Assembly (NCBI RefSeq): GCF_000373565.1
Contig: NZ_KB891850.1
Span: 124,001 to 188,000 of the forward strand
From: Streptomyces sp. HmicA12
GTDB lineage: Bacteria; Actinomycetota; Actinomycetes; Streptomycetales; Streptomycetaceae
Length of the DNA stretch: 64,000 nt
Direction of reading: 5' to 3'
The notes beneath the pieces were generated by a model that saw only the letters and a list, made by a program, of their open reading frames with translations, did not search any database and was not told the origin of the DNA. Positions 23,868-32,670 of this stretch are shown here, piece by piece; positions within the stretch are counted from its first letter, which is position 1; each line of letters begins with the position of its first letter. Both the position numbers and the translations under genes were made by a program.

Positions 23868-25873
23868 CCGCCGTCATGGACCCGGGCGCCCGCGTGCCCC
23901 TCGGCGACCGCATACCGATCCGCGACATCCGGCCCCAGGTGCGCGGCGGCGCCGTACCGGTGAAGGCCGTGACCGGGGAGACCCTCACCGTCAGCGCCAC
24001 CGTGTTCCGCGAGGGCGCGGGGGAGATCGGCGCCAATGTCGTCCTGCGCGATCCGCGGGGGCGGCCGGGGCCGTGGACCCCGATGACGCTCGTCGACCCG
24101 GACGCCGACCGGTGGGAGGCCACCGTCGTGGCCGGGGAACCCGGACGGTGGACGTACACCGTCGAGGCGTGGGCCGACCCCGTCGGCACCTGGCGCCGCG
24201 ACGCCGAACTGAAGATTCCCGCCGGGGTCGACGTCGATCTGACGCTCGCCGAGGGCGCGCTGCTCCACGAGCGGGCCGCCTTCGGGATCCCGGACCCGGA
24301 CCGCCAGGAGGCGGTGAGCGCGGTGGCGCGAGCCCTGCGTGACGACGCGAGCCCGTTCCCCCGGCGGCTCGCCGCGACCACCACCCCTGAGGTGGCCGCC
24401 GCGCTGCATCGGCACCCGCTGCGCGAACTGGTCACCGCCTCCTGGCCGCTGCCCCTGCTCGTCGAGCGGCGCCGGGCCCTGGTCGGCGCCTGGTACGAGA
24501 TGTTCCCGCGCTCGGAGGGCGCCCGACTGGACCCGCCGGCCGGCGGGACGTTCGTGACGGCGGCGCGGCGGCTGCCCGCCATCGCCGCGATGGGCTTCGA
24601 CGTGGTGTACCTGCCGCCGATCCACCCCATCGGGCGCACTCACCGCAAGGGCAGGGACAACGCGCTCGTGGCGGGCGAGCACGACGTGGGCTCTCCGTGG
24701 GCGATCGGGTCCGCCGAGGGCGGTCACGACGCCGTCCACCCGGACCTCGGCACCCTCGACGACTTCCGGCAATTCGTCTCCAGGGCAGCGGAGTTGGGAC
24801 TTGAGGTGGCGCTGGACTTCGCGCTGCAGTGCTCGCCCGACCATCCCTGGCTCACCGAGCACCCCGAGTGGTTCACGCAGCGGCTCGACGGTTCCGTCGC
24901 GCCCGCCGAGAACCCGCCCAAGAAGTACGAGGACATCCACCCCCTCTCCTTCGAGCGGGACTTCGAGGGCCTGGTCGCCGAGAGCGTGCGGTTGCTGCGC
25001 TTCTGGATGGCGCAGGGGGTGCGGATCTTCCGCGTCGACAACCCGCACACCAAGCCCGTCGGCTTCTGGCAGCGGGTCATCGCCGAGATCGGCGAACGCG
25101 ACCCGGACGTCGTCTTCCTCGCCGAGGCGTTCACCCGGCGCGCCATGGTGCACGCCCTCGCGCAGGCCGGCTTCCAGCAGTCGTACACGTACTTCACCTG
25201 GAAGAACGAGAAGGCCGAGCTGACCGAGTACGCGGCCGAACTCGCCGACGAGAGCGCCGACTTCCTGCGCCCCAACCTCTTCGTGAACACCCCGGACATC
25301 CTGCACGCCCACCTCCAGAACGGCGGCCGCCCCGCCTTCGAGTCCCGCGCCGTGCTCGCCGCGACGCTCGCCCCGACCTGGGGGATGTACGCGGGCTACG
25401 AGCTGTGCGAGAACGAGGTCCTGGAGCCGGGCACCGAGGACTACAAGAACTCCGAGAAGTACGAACTGCGACCGCGCGACTGGGCGGCCGCCGAGGCCGA
25501 GGGACGCTCCATCGCCCCGCTGATCACCCGCCTCAACGAGCTGCGCCGCGCCCACCCGGCCCTCCAGGAACTGCGCAACCTGCGGATCCATCCTGTCGAG
25601 CACCCGCAACTCCTCGTGTACAGCAAGCAGTTGGCGCTGCCCGACGGCTCCGTCGACACCGTCCTCGCCGTCGTCAACCTCGACCCGCACCACCCGGCCG
25701 AGGGCACCGTCACCCTCGATCTGGCCGCGCTCGGCCTGCCCGACGACGGCTCCCTCAAGATGCGCGACGAACTGACCGGCGAGATCCACGCCTGGCACGC
25801 CGAGACATATGTGCGCCTGGAGCCGGGCCACGCCCCGGCCCACCTCCTCGTCCCGGTGGGGGAGGGGGCATGA
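23864..25873 (+). CDS. glgE: Alpha-1,4-glucan:maltose-1-phosphate maltosyltransferase
   Basis: A 669-residue GH13_3 enzyme that adds maltose from maltose-1-phosphate to alpha-1,4-glucan. It has an N-terminal Ig-like/helical region (1-200), then a (beta/alpha)8 barrel. The nucleophile Asp392 is in FRVDNPHTKP and the acid/base Glu421 in FLAEAFTR, matching D394/E423 of S. coelicolor GlgE as I recall them. The third acid is in NTPD. GTG 23864 overlaps the DJ-1 stop (GTGA), so the first codon is set by coupling and GGGAGG. It is followed by maltokinase with an ATGA overlap. Confidence 0.95.
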   Translation: MTAVMDPGARVPLGDRIPIRDIRPQVRGGAVPVKAVTGETLTVSATVFREGAGEIGANVVLRDPRGRPGPWTPMTLVDPDADRWEATVVAGEPGRWTYTVEAWADPVGTWRRDAELKIPAGVDVDLTLAEGALLHERAAFGIPDPDRQEAVSAVARALRDDASPFPRRLAATTTPEVAAALHRHPLRELVTASWPLPLLVERRRALVGAWYEMFPRSEGARLDPPAGGTFVTAARRLPAIAAMGFDVVYLPPIHPIGRTHRKGRDNALVAGEHDVGSPWAIGSAEGGHDAVHPDLGTLDDFRQFVSRAAELGLEVALDFALQCSPDHPWLTEHPEWFTQRLDGSVAPAENPPKKYEDIHPLSFERDFEGLVAESVRLLRFWMAQGVRIFRVDNPHTKPVGFWQRVIAEIGERDPDVVFLAEAFTRRAMVHALAQAGFQQSYTYFTWKNEKAELTEYAAELADESADFLRPNLFVNTPDILHAHLQNGGRPAFESRAVLAATLAPTWGMYAGYELCENEVLEPGTEDYKNSEKYELRPRDWAAAEAEGRSIAPLITRLNELRRAHPALQELRNLRIHPVEHPQLLVYSKQLALPDGSVDTVLAVVNLDPHHPAEGTVTLDLAALGLPDDGSLKMRDELTGEIHAWHAETYVRLEPGHAPAHLLVPVGEGA

Positions 25874-27288
25874 CCGTCGCCCCGATGGACGCCGAGCGGC
25901 GGCGCCTCACCGCCCCCCTGCTGCCGCTGCTCGAACCCTGGCTGCGCACCCGCCGCTGGTACGCGGCCGGGGCGGGCCGGGGACCGGGGCTCACCCCCGT
26001 CGTGGTGAGCGTCGTCCGCGAGGAGGCACCGGCCCTGCTGCACGCGGTCCTGCGCACCGGGGACGGGCAGCTGTACCAGGTCCTGCTCGGCCTGCGCCCC
26101 GAACTGCCCCGGCGGCTCGCGGACGCGGCCATCGGGGCGGTGGCGGAGGGGAGGTGGCACGGCTGGACGCTGTACGAGGCCACGGAGGACGCCGCGCTGA
26201 TGGGCGTGCTCCTGCGCCACCTCGCCCAGAGGACGGCACCCCACGGGCTCCGGATGGAGCGCGCCACGCGGCTGCCGCTGCCGGTCGGCCTCGTGCCCCG
26301 GCCGCTGCACGCCGACCAGAGCAACAGCGCCGTCGTCTACGGCGACCGACTGCTGCTCAAGATCTACCGGCGGCCCGAGCCTGGCCCGCACCTGGAGGTC
26401 GAGACGCTGCACGCCCTCACGCAGGCCCGCTGCCCCCGCACCCCGCGGCTGCACGGCACCCTGCTCAGCGGCGACACCGGCCTGGTCCTCGGCCTCATGG
26501 AGGACCTCCTCCCCGCGGAGGGCGACGGCTGGCAGAACGCCGTGCGCCAGGTCGCCGACTGCGTCGACGGCACCTGCCCCACCGTCCCCGCCACCGGCGG
26601 CTTCACCGCGCACGCCCGCGCCCTCGGCACCGCCGTCGCCGAGGTGCACACGGCGCTCGCCGACGCCTTCCCGCGCGTCCGCGTCACCCCCGACGACATC
26701 GCGCAGGACGCCGCGCTGATGACCGAGCGCCTGAAACTCGCGGCCGAGGAGGTGCCGGCGCTCGCCCGCCACAGCTCCCGGATCGCCCGGCTCTACGACG
26801 ACTACGCGCGGGCGGGCGCCCGCGGCTGCCCCGTCTTCGCGCAGCGCGTCCACGGTGATCTGCACCTCGGCCAGGCGCTGCCCACGCCCGACGGCTGGCA
26901 CCTCATCGACTTCGAGGGCGAACCGGACCGCCCCGCGGCCGAACGCGCCGCGCCGCAACCGGTGCTCCGGGACGTGGCCGGCATGCTCCGCTCCTTCGAG
27001 TACGCGGCCCAGGCGGGCCTGCGCACCCTCCACGAGCGCCACCCGGAGGACGCCCCGGGCCCGCGCCTGCGCCGCGCCCGCCGCGCGCACGCGTGGGCGG
27101 CCCGCAATCGACGCGCCTTCATCGCCGGCTACGCCGACGCGGGCGGCACGGACCCGCACTGCCATCCGCTGCCGCTGCGCGCCTTCGAGGCGGACAAGGC
27201 GGTCTACGAGGCGGTGTACGAGGCTCGGCACCGTCCCGGGTGGCTGCCGATTCCGCTGGGGGCGGTGCACCGGCTGGCGCGAGCTTGA
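25870..27288 (+). CDS. mak: Maltokinase (Pep2/Mak)
   Basis: A 472-residue kinase phosphorylating maltose to maltose-1-phosphate with ATP, the donor for GlgE. The aminoglycoside-phosphotransferase-like core shows the catalytic HGDLHLGQ with Asp330 and the metal motif IDFEGEP. The N-terminal cap region (LEPWLRTRRWYAAG) is typical of Mak. It starts at ATG 25870, overlapping glgE by ATGA. In most actinobacteria Mak is fused or adjacent to TreS; here no treS lies in the window. Confidence 0.92.
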   Translation: MTVAPMDAERRRLTAPLLPLLEPWLRTRRWYAAGAGRGPGLTPVVVSVVREEAPALLHAVLRTGDGQLYQVLLGLRPELPRRLADAAIGAVAEGRWHGWTLYEATEDAALMGVLLRHLAQRTAPHGLRMERATRLPLPVGLVPRPLHADQSNSAVVYGDRLLLKIYRRPEPGPHLEVETLHALTQARCPRTPRLHGTLLSGDTGLVLGLMEDLLPAEGDGWQNAVRQVADCVDGTCPTVPATGGFTAHARALGTAVAEVHTALADAFPRVRVTPDDIAQDAALMTERLKLAAEEVPALARHSSRIARLYDDYARAGARGCPVFAQRVHGDLHLGQALPTPDGWHLIDFEGEPDRPAAERAAPQPVLRDVAGMLRSFEYAAQAGLRTLHERHPEDAPGPRLRRARRAHAWAARNRRAFIAGYADAGGTDPHCHPLPLRAFEADKAVYEAVYEARHRPGWLPIPLGAVHRLARA

Positions 27289-27301
27289 CCGGCGCCCGCA
27301 C

Positions 27302-27349
27302 CCCGGGGCTCCGCCCCGGACCCCGCTCCTCAATCGCCGGAGGGGCTTG
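27302..27349. repeat. Dispersed intergenic repeat, family B, copy 2
   Basis: CCCGGGGCTCCGCCCCGGAC followed by CCCGCTCCTCAATCGCCGGA and GGGGC, the same element as 7683-7728. It occupies nearly the whole 80-base gap between mak and glgB inside the glycogen operon. Confidence 0.75.
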
Positions 27350-27368
27350 ATTCGAGAGGACCCGCACC

Positions 27369-29600
27369 TTGCCCGTGACCCCGCAGGACGCCGACCTGGA
27401 CAGAATCCTCGCCGGCGCCCACCACGACCCCCACTCCTACCTCGGCGCCCACCCCACCGGCACCGGGGACACTGTCGTGCGCGCACTGAAACCCCTGGCC
27501 CGCACGGTCGCGGCGCAACGCACCACCGGCGAGCGGACCGAACTCACCCACCAGCGCGACGGCCTCTTCACCGGCACCCTCCCGGGCGAGGACACGCGGG
27601 ACCACCACCTCCTGGTCGGCTACGGGGACGACGGCACCGAGCAGCTCCACCACGACGGCTACCGCTTCCCGCCCACCCTCGGCGACCTCGACCTGCACCT
27701 GATCTCCGAAGGCCGCCACGAACTCCTCTGGCAGGTCCTCGGCGCCCACCCGCGCACGCTCGACGACGTCATCGGCACCTCCTTCGCGGTCTGGGCCCCG
27801 AACGCCCAAGGCGTACGCGTCATGGGCGACTTCAACGGCTGGAACGGCGTCGCCCACCCCATGCGCTCGCTCGGCTCCAGCGGCGTGTGGGAACTGTTCG
27901 TGCCGGGCGTCGGCGCGGGCACCCGCTACAAGTACGAGATCCACACCCGCGACGGCCGCCTCCTGCACAAGGCCGATCCGCTGGCCCGCGCCACCGAGGT
28001 CCCGCCCGCCACCGCCTCCGTCGTGCACACCTCCGCGTACGCCTGGAGCGACGCCGCGTGGATGGCGACGCGCGGCGGCGCGGACTGCCACGCCCGCCCG
28101 ATGTCGGTGTACGAGGTGCACCTGCCGTCCTGGCGCCCCGGACTCACCTACCGCGAACTGGCCGAGGAACTGCCCAAGTACGTCACCGGACTCGGCTTCA
28201 CGCACGTCGAGTTGATGCCGGTCATGGAGCACCCGTTCGGCGGCTCCTGGGGCTACCAGGTGACCGGGTTCTTCGCCCCCACGTCCCGCATGGGCGACCC
28301 CGACGACCTGCGCCACCTGATCGACTCCCTGCACGCGGCCGGCATCGGCGTCATCCTCGACTGGGTTCCGGCCCACTTCCCGAAGGACGACTTCGCGCTC
28401 GCCCGCTTCGACGGCGAACCCCTCTACGAGCCGTCCGACCCGCGCCGCGCCCACCATCCGGACTGGGGCACGCTGGAGTTCGACCACGGCCGCCGCGAGG
28501 TCCGCAACTTCCTTGTCGCCAGCGCCCTTTACTGGTGCGTGGAGTTCCACGTGGACGCGCTCCGCGTCGATGCCGTCGCCTCCATGCTCTACCTCGACTA
28601 CTCGCGCCCGGACGGCGCGTGGAGCCCCAACGAGCACGGCGGCCACCAGAACCTGGACGCCGTCGCCTTCCTCCAGGAGCTGACCGACACCGTCCGCCGC
28701 GCCGCGCCCGGCGCCCTCACCATCGCCGAGGAGTCCACGGCCTGGCCCGGCGTGACCCGGCCCACGTACGAGGTCGGCGACGACGGCTTCGGCGGACTCG
28801 GCTTCGACCTCAAGTGGAATCTGGGCTGGATGCACGACACGCTCGGCCACCTCGCCCGCGACCCGGTGCACCGCTCCTGGCACCACGACGAGATCACCTT
28901 CTCCATGGTCTACGCGTACAGCGAGCGCTACCTGCTGCCGCTCTCCCACGACGAAGTCGTGCACGGCAAGGGCGCGCTGGTCGCGAAGATGCCGGGCGAC
29001 TGGTGGCAGCGGCGCGCGAACCTGCGGTCCCTGCTCGCCTTCATGTGGGCCCACCCGGGCAAGCAACTCCTCTTCATGGGACAGGAGTTCGGCCAGGGGG
29101 CGGAGTTCGACCACGACGCCGGGCCGCAGTGGTGGGTGCTCGACGAGGCCTGGCCCGCGCACGCCGACCACGACGGCATCCGCGCGCTCGTCCGCGACCT
29201 CAACACCCGCTACACCGCCACCCCGGCGCTGTGGGAACGGGACGCGGACCCGGCCGGCTTCTCCTGGATCGACGCCTCGCACGCCGAGGCCAACGTCCTG
29301 TCCTTCGTGCGGTACGACGCGACGGGCCGGCCCCTCGTCGTGGTCTGCAACCTCTCGCCCGTCGTGCGCGCCGGCTATCGCGTCGGCCTGCCCGACGCCC
29401 CCGCCTGGAGGGAGGTGCTGAACACGGACGCCGCCGGTTACGGCGGCAGCGATGTACGCAACGACGCGGTGATACGGCCCGAGCCGACGCCCTGGCACGG
29501 GCGCGCGGAGAGCGCCGCCCTCACCCTGCCGCCGCTCGCGGTGGTGTGGCTCGAACCCGCCCCCGGTCGCCCTGAGGAGGACGCCCTCGATGACCGCTGA
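27369..29600 (+). CDS. glgB: 1,4-alpha-glucan branching enzyme
   Basis: A 743-residue GH13 branching enzyme that makes alpha-1,6 branches. Two N-terminal modules (residues 1-110, and a CBM48 beginning near GTSFAVWAPNAQGVRVMGDF at 136) precede the catalytic barrel. Nucleophile region is ALRVDAVASMLYLDYSR, acid/base Glu in TIAEESTAWP, and the third Asp in LPLSHDEVVHGKG. The start is TTG 27369 with GAGAGGA upstream; GTG 27375 is possible. It is separated from mak by a family B repeat and overlaps the next gene by 11 bases. Confidence 0.94.
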   Translation: MPVTPQDADLDRILAGAHHDPHSYLGAHPTGTGDTVVRALKPLARTVAAQRTTGERTELTHQRDGLFTGTLPGEDTRDHHLLVGYGDDGTEQLHHDGYRFPPTLGDLDLHLISEGRHELLWQVLGAHPRTLDDVIGTSFAVWAPNAQGVRVMGDFNGWNGVAHPMRSLGSSGVWELFVPGVGAGTRYKYEIHTRDGRLLHKADPLARATEVPPATASVVHTSAYAWSDAAWMATRGGADCHARPMSVYEVHLPSWRPGLTYRELAEELPKYVTGLGFTHVELMPVMEHPFGGSWGYQVTGFFAPTSRMGDPDDLRHLIDSLHAAGIGVILDWVPAHFPKDDFALARFDGEPLYEPSDPRRAHHPDWGTLEFDHGRREVRNFLVASALYWCVEFHVDALRVDAVASMLYLDYSRPDGAWSPNEHGGHQNLDAVAFLQELTDTVRRAAPGALTIAEESTAWPGVTRPTYEVGDDGFGGLGFDLKWNLGWMHDTLGHLARDPVHRSWHHDEITFSMVYAYSERYLLPLSHDEVVHGKGALVAKMPGDWWQRRANLRSLLAFMWAHPGKQLLFMGQEFGQGAEFDHDAGPQWWVLDEAWPAHADHDGIRALVRDLNTRYTATPALWERDADPAGFSWIDASHAEANVLSFVRYDATGRPLVVVCNLSPVVRAGYRVGLPDAPAWREVLNTDAAGYGGSDVRNDAVIRPEPTPWHGRAESAALTLPPLAVVWLEPAPGRPEEDALDDR

Positions 29601-30966
29601 CCCACAGGCGCAGGACGACGACGACCTGTACGACCTGATCGTGACCCCGTACGACATCAGGGGCCTGTTCCGCGCCGAGGTCGACCCCGGCCTCGCCTAC
29701 CGGGTGGGCGCCGCGTTCACCGAGCTCACCGGCGCGGGCGCGATCGCCGTCGCGCACGACGCGCGGGAGTCCTCGCCCTGCCTCGCCGACGCCCTCGCCC
29801 AGGGCGTCCTCGACCAGGGCGCCGACGTCGTCGACGCGGGCCTCGGCTCCACCGACTACCTGCACTACGTCTCCGGCCGCCTCGACGTGCCGGGCGCCAT
29901 GGTCACCGCGGGCCGCGCCCCGGCCCCGTACAACGGGATCCGGCTGTGCCACGCGGGCGCCGTCGCCGTCGACGAGAGCACCGGCATGGAACGGCTCAGG
30001 CGCCGGCTGCGCCAGCCGCGCCCGCCGCTCACCGAGTGCCCCGGCTCGGTGGTCCCCAGCCGCGACCTGACCGGTTACGCCGAGCACCTGCGCGCCCTCG
30101 TCGACCTCGCGGACATCCGTCCCCTGAAGGTCGTCGTCGACGCGGGCAACGGCGTGGCCGGGCTGACCGCGCCGCTCGTCCTGGACCATCCGGCGGTCGA
30201 ACTGGTGCCGCTGCACTTCGAGTTGGACGGCACGTTCCCGCACCGCGCCCCGGATCTGGAGGACGTGAGCGGGCTGCGGGAACGCGTGCGGGAGACGGGG
30301 GCCGACCTCGGTCTCGCCTTCGACGGGGACGGCGACCGGCTGCTGGCCGTCGACGAGCGCGGGGCGACCGTCCCGGCCGCCGCCGTGATCGCCCTCGTCG
30401 CCCGGCGCGAACTGGCCCGCCGCCCCGGCGCCGCCGTCGTCCACGACCTGGTCACCGCCACCTCCGCGGTCGAGGCCATCAAGGAGGCCGGCGGCATTCC
30501 CGTACGTTCCCGGGTCGGTCCGGCCGCCATCAAGGCGCTGATGGCCGAGCAGGACGCGGCGTTCGGCGGCGGGCACTGCGGCCACTACTACTTCCGCGAC
30601 CTCTGGTACGCCGACACGGGCATGCTGGCGGCGCTGCACCTGCTGGCCGAACTCGGTGAATCGGGGGCCGAGTTGTCCGAACTCGCCGCCCGGCACGACG
30701 GGTACGCCTGCTCCGGCGCGATCGACGTCCCGGTGCCCGACCCGCTGGCCGCGCTGCAGCGCGTGGTCCGCCACTTCGCCGCGCACGGCACGGACCTGGA
30801 CCATCTCGACGGCGTCACCGGCGAGTTGGCCGACGGCGCTCGGTTCAACGTACGCGTCCCCGGGACCGGCCCCGTCGTCCGGGTGAACGTGGAGGCGGGG
30901 ACGGTCGCTGCGATGGGCCGGCTGCGGGACCGGGTGGTGGACGTGGTGGTCAGTGCTGGTCGGTGA
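29590..30966 (+). CDS. Phosphomannomutase/phosphoglucomutase homologue with degenerate active site
   Basis: A 458-residue four-domain phosphohexomutase. The metal loop is intact (DGDGDR, 245-250). The phosphoserine loop, normally TASHNP, reads TAGRAP: Gly108 replaces the catalytic Ser, and the following His and Asn are also lost, while PYNGIRL after it is conserved. The sugar loop, normally GGEHSGH, is GGGHCGH (326-332) with the Glu gone. The phosphate loop is RVPGTGP (422-428) instead of a RPSNTEP type. Ordinary mutase activity is therefore unlikely. GAGGAGG precedes the ATG, which overlaps glgB. It may be a regulatory or ligand-binding pseudoenzyme. Confidence 0.88.
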   Translation: MTADPQAQDDDDLYDLIVTPYDIRGLFRAEVDPGLAYRVGAAFTELTGAGAIAVAHDARESSPCLADALAQGVLDQGADVVDAGLGSTDYLHYVSGRLDVPGAMVTAGRAPAPYNGIRLCHAGAVAVDESTGMERLRRRLRQPRPPLTECPGSVVPSRDLTGYAEHLRALVDLADIRPLKVVVDAGNGVAGLTAPLVLDHPAVELVPLHFELDGTFPHRAPDLEDVSGLRERVRETGADLGLAFDGDGDRLLAVDERGATVPAAAVIALVARRELARRPGAAVVHDLVTATSAVEAIKEAGGIPVRSRVGPAAIKALMAEQDAAFGGGHCGHYYFRDLWYADTGMLAALHLLAELGESGAELSELAARHDGYACSGAIDVPVPDPLAALQRVVRHFAAHGTDLDHLDGVTGELADGARFNVRVPGTGPVVRVNVEAGTVAAMGRLRDRVVDVVVSAGR

Positions 30967-32299
30967 GAGCGACCTGCACGTCGCCGGTCCTGGCCAGGCC
31001 GGCCGCCGACAGGGCCTTGTCGTACGCCTTGAGCGCCGCGGTGGTGTCGCCGTACTGCTGCCACAGATCGCCGATGCGCCGCCAGTTCTGCGCGGAGTCG
31101 CGTGACGCCGGGAAGTGCTGCTGCTGTCGGTCGGCGGCGTGCAGGTGCTGCACCGCGTCCTCCCGCTCGTCGCGCAGGAGGCAGATCTCCGCGAGGTAGG
31201 TGCGTGCGCGGACGGACAGGATCCGGTTGTCCGTGCCGAGCAGCCCGAGCGCGCGCTGCGCGTGGGCGGCGGCCGTGTCCAGGTGGCCGAGACGCTTGTG
31301 GGTGTCGGCGAGGTTGAGCTCGCAGCGGATCAGTTCGCTGGCGGTGCCGACCTCGGCCAGGGACTCCTGGGCGGCCTGGAGGAGGTCGAGGGCGTGCTCG
31401 GGACGTGGCGGGTCCGACTGCAGCAGCATCACGCCGTAGTTCATCCTGAGGATGGCGATGTGGCGTACGTTGTCGCCCTCGGCCATCATGGCGAGCGCCC
31501 GCTCGGTCAGGGAGATCGCCTCGTGCAGTCGCCCTTGCGACCTGGCGACCAGTCCTGCGCTCCAGTAGACGGATCCCCGGGCGGCGTACGACCCCTGGGC
31601 CTCGGCCGCGGGGAGCAGCCGTTCGCCGAGCAGCTGGGCCCGCGTCAGGTCTCCCCGCATGTGGTAGGAGCTCATCAGCGTGGACCCGACCTGAATGTGG
31701 TCCATGGTCGTGTCGAGGCCGAGCGCGTCCAGCTTCGCCACCGCCCGCTCGCCGACGTCGATGCTGAGCGAGATGTCCCCCGCGTTGCGGTAGCTGCGGC
31801 ACAGCGCCACCGTGATCCGGCACCAGTCGTCGGACCCCGCGCTGATCGCGGGATCACGGTGCAGCTCGTCGAGGAGCGCGATGGCCGCTTCGAGGCGGTC
31901 GGTCTTCTCCAGCGCGGTGGCCTGACCGATGCGGGCACGCCGGATCATCGACTCGTCCAGCGCCGAACGGTCCGCGAGGAGATCGCTGAACGCCTGCATG
32001 GCCTCGCCGTCGTCCCCGTTGCGCAGCGCCATCTCGGCGAACGCCAGCTTCATCCGGGCCTCTTCGGCCCGGTGCTCGTCGCGCCCGGTCAGCAGGTACT
32101 CGGGCGTGGTGCCGAGCCGCTCCGCGAGGGTGGCCAGCACCGGGGCGGACGGCAGACGCTTGCCCGACTCGATGAGGGATATGTAGCTGGTCGACGCGTC
32201 CCGGGAGGCGAGGTCCTGCTGCTTGAGGCCGTGCTGTGTCCGAAGAGTCCGTACGCGGCCTCCAACGCCCTCTGCCTGCTCCGCCTTGGCGTGATCCAT
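30950..32299 (-). CDS. XRE-family regulator with TPR domain (RRNPPA-like architecture)
   Basis: A 449-residue regulator. Residues about 13-70 are an HTH_3 domain (VRTLRTQHGLKQQDLA; STSYISLIESGKRLPS), ending TTPEYLLTGRDE. Residues 75-440 are helical repeats of TPR type, for instance QVALCRSYRNAG-like and YGDTTAALKAYDKAL units. The HTH-plus-TPR layout matches peptide-sensing regulators (PlcR, Rgg, NprR class), although many Streptomyces XRE-TPR proteins have no known ligand. ATG 32299 follows GGAAGGAG. It is divergent from a small secreted-type peptide gene, and its 3-prime end overlaps the mutase gene by 17 bases. Confidence 0.88.
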   Translation of the reverse strand: MDHAKAEQAEGVGGRVRTLRTQHGLKQQDLASRDASTSYISLIESGKRLPSAPVLATLAERLGTTPEYLLTGRDEHRAEEARMKLAFAEMALRNGDDGEAMQAFSDLLADRSALDESMIRRARIGQATALEKTDRLEAAIALLDELHRDPAISAGSDDWCRITVALCRSYRNAGDISLSIDVGERAVAKLDALGLDTTMDHIQVGSTLMSSYHMRGDLTRAQLLGERLLPAAEAQGSYAARGSVYWSAGLVARSQGRLHEAISLTERALAMMAEGDNVRHIAILRMNYGVMLLQSDPPRPEHALDLLQAAQESLAEVGTASELIRCELNLADTHKRLGHLDTAAAHAQRALGLLGTDNRILSVRARTYLAEICLLRDEREDAVQHLHAADRQQQHFPASRDSAQNWRRIGDLWQQYGDTTAALKAYDKALSAAGLARTGDVQVALTDQH

Positions 32300-32527
32300 G
32301 GAGGACTCCTTCCGGAGTTCATGACAGTCTGTTTGACAACTCAAAGTTACCAGCATGACTGTGCGCGGCCAATGACTCGGACTGGATCGCCCGCCTTTTA
32401 TGGCAAGTTGGGATGTCCCGCCGCCTACTTGAGTGCTTTGCCAAGTCGTTACTTGACTGTCGGAGTGATTAAGAATTGACTCTTGCTGTCAACTCGCTTG
32501 CTTGTTCGCACAGTTGGGGGCTGGAGA
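32300..32527. promoter_or_regulatory. Divergent regulatory region with repeated CAAGT/ACTTG half-sites
   Basis: AT-richer than its surroundings. Half-sites alternate: CAAGT 32404-32408, ACTTG 32427-32431, CAAGT 32442-32446, ACTTG 32451-32455. The last two form CAAGT-N4-ACTTG. TTGACT occurs at 32453 and 32476. On the minus strand TTGGCC (32376-32371) and TAACTT (32353-32348) are spaced 17 and could drive the XRE gene. It is the likely target of the XRE-TPR protein. Confidence 0.6.
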
Positions 32528-32668
32528 ATGAAGGCAAGAGTGCTCGTGTTCCTGATGGTCCTGATGGTGGGGGGATTCGCGACGTTCGCGTGGCATCTCG
32601 ATTCGGCCGGAGCGGGAAGAGCGGTTCCGGTGAGCAAGGAGAACTCCGAATTCGGCGGGTGCTGCTGA
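32528..32668 (+). CDS. Small secreted or membrane peptide, 46 residues
   Basis: Starts MKARVLVFLMVLMVGG: a basic n-region, an 18-residue hydrophobic core (VLVFLMVLMVGGFATFAW), then HLDSAGAG, which offers AXA-type signal-peptidase sites, then a polar C-terminus VPVSKENSEFGGCC ending in two cysteines. GGAG stands 4 bases before the ATG. The stop is 2 bases from the next ATG, so it is co-translated with the glycosyltransferase. Its size and position beside an XRE-TPR gene recall signalling-peptide precursors such as PapR. It could also be a small membrane protein. Confidence 0.65.
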   Translation: MKARVLVFLMVLMVGGFATFAWHLDSAGAGRAVPVSKENSEFGGCC

Positions 32669-32670
32669 CC

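Noticed and set aside
32476..32670. A longer N-terminus for the GlgM-type gene
   Set aside because: The extra residues have no similarity to the family start (RRVDILTREYPP is near the N-terminus in relatives), and this stretch encodes the 46-residue peptide in another frame.
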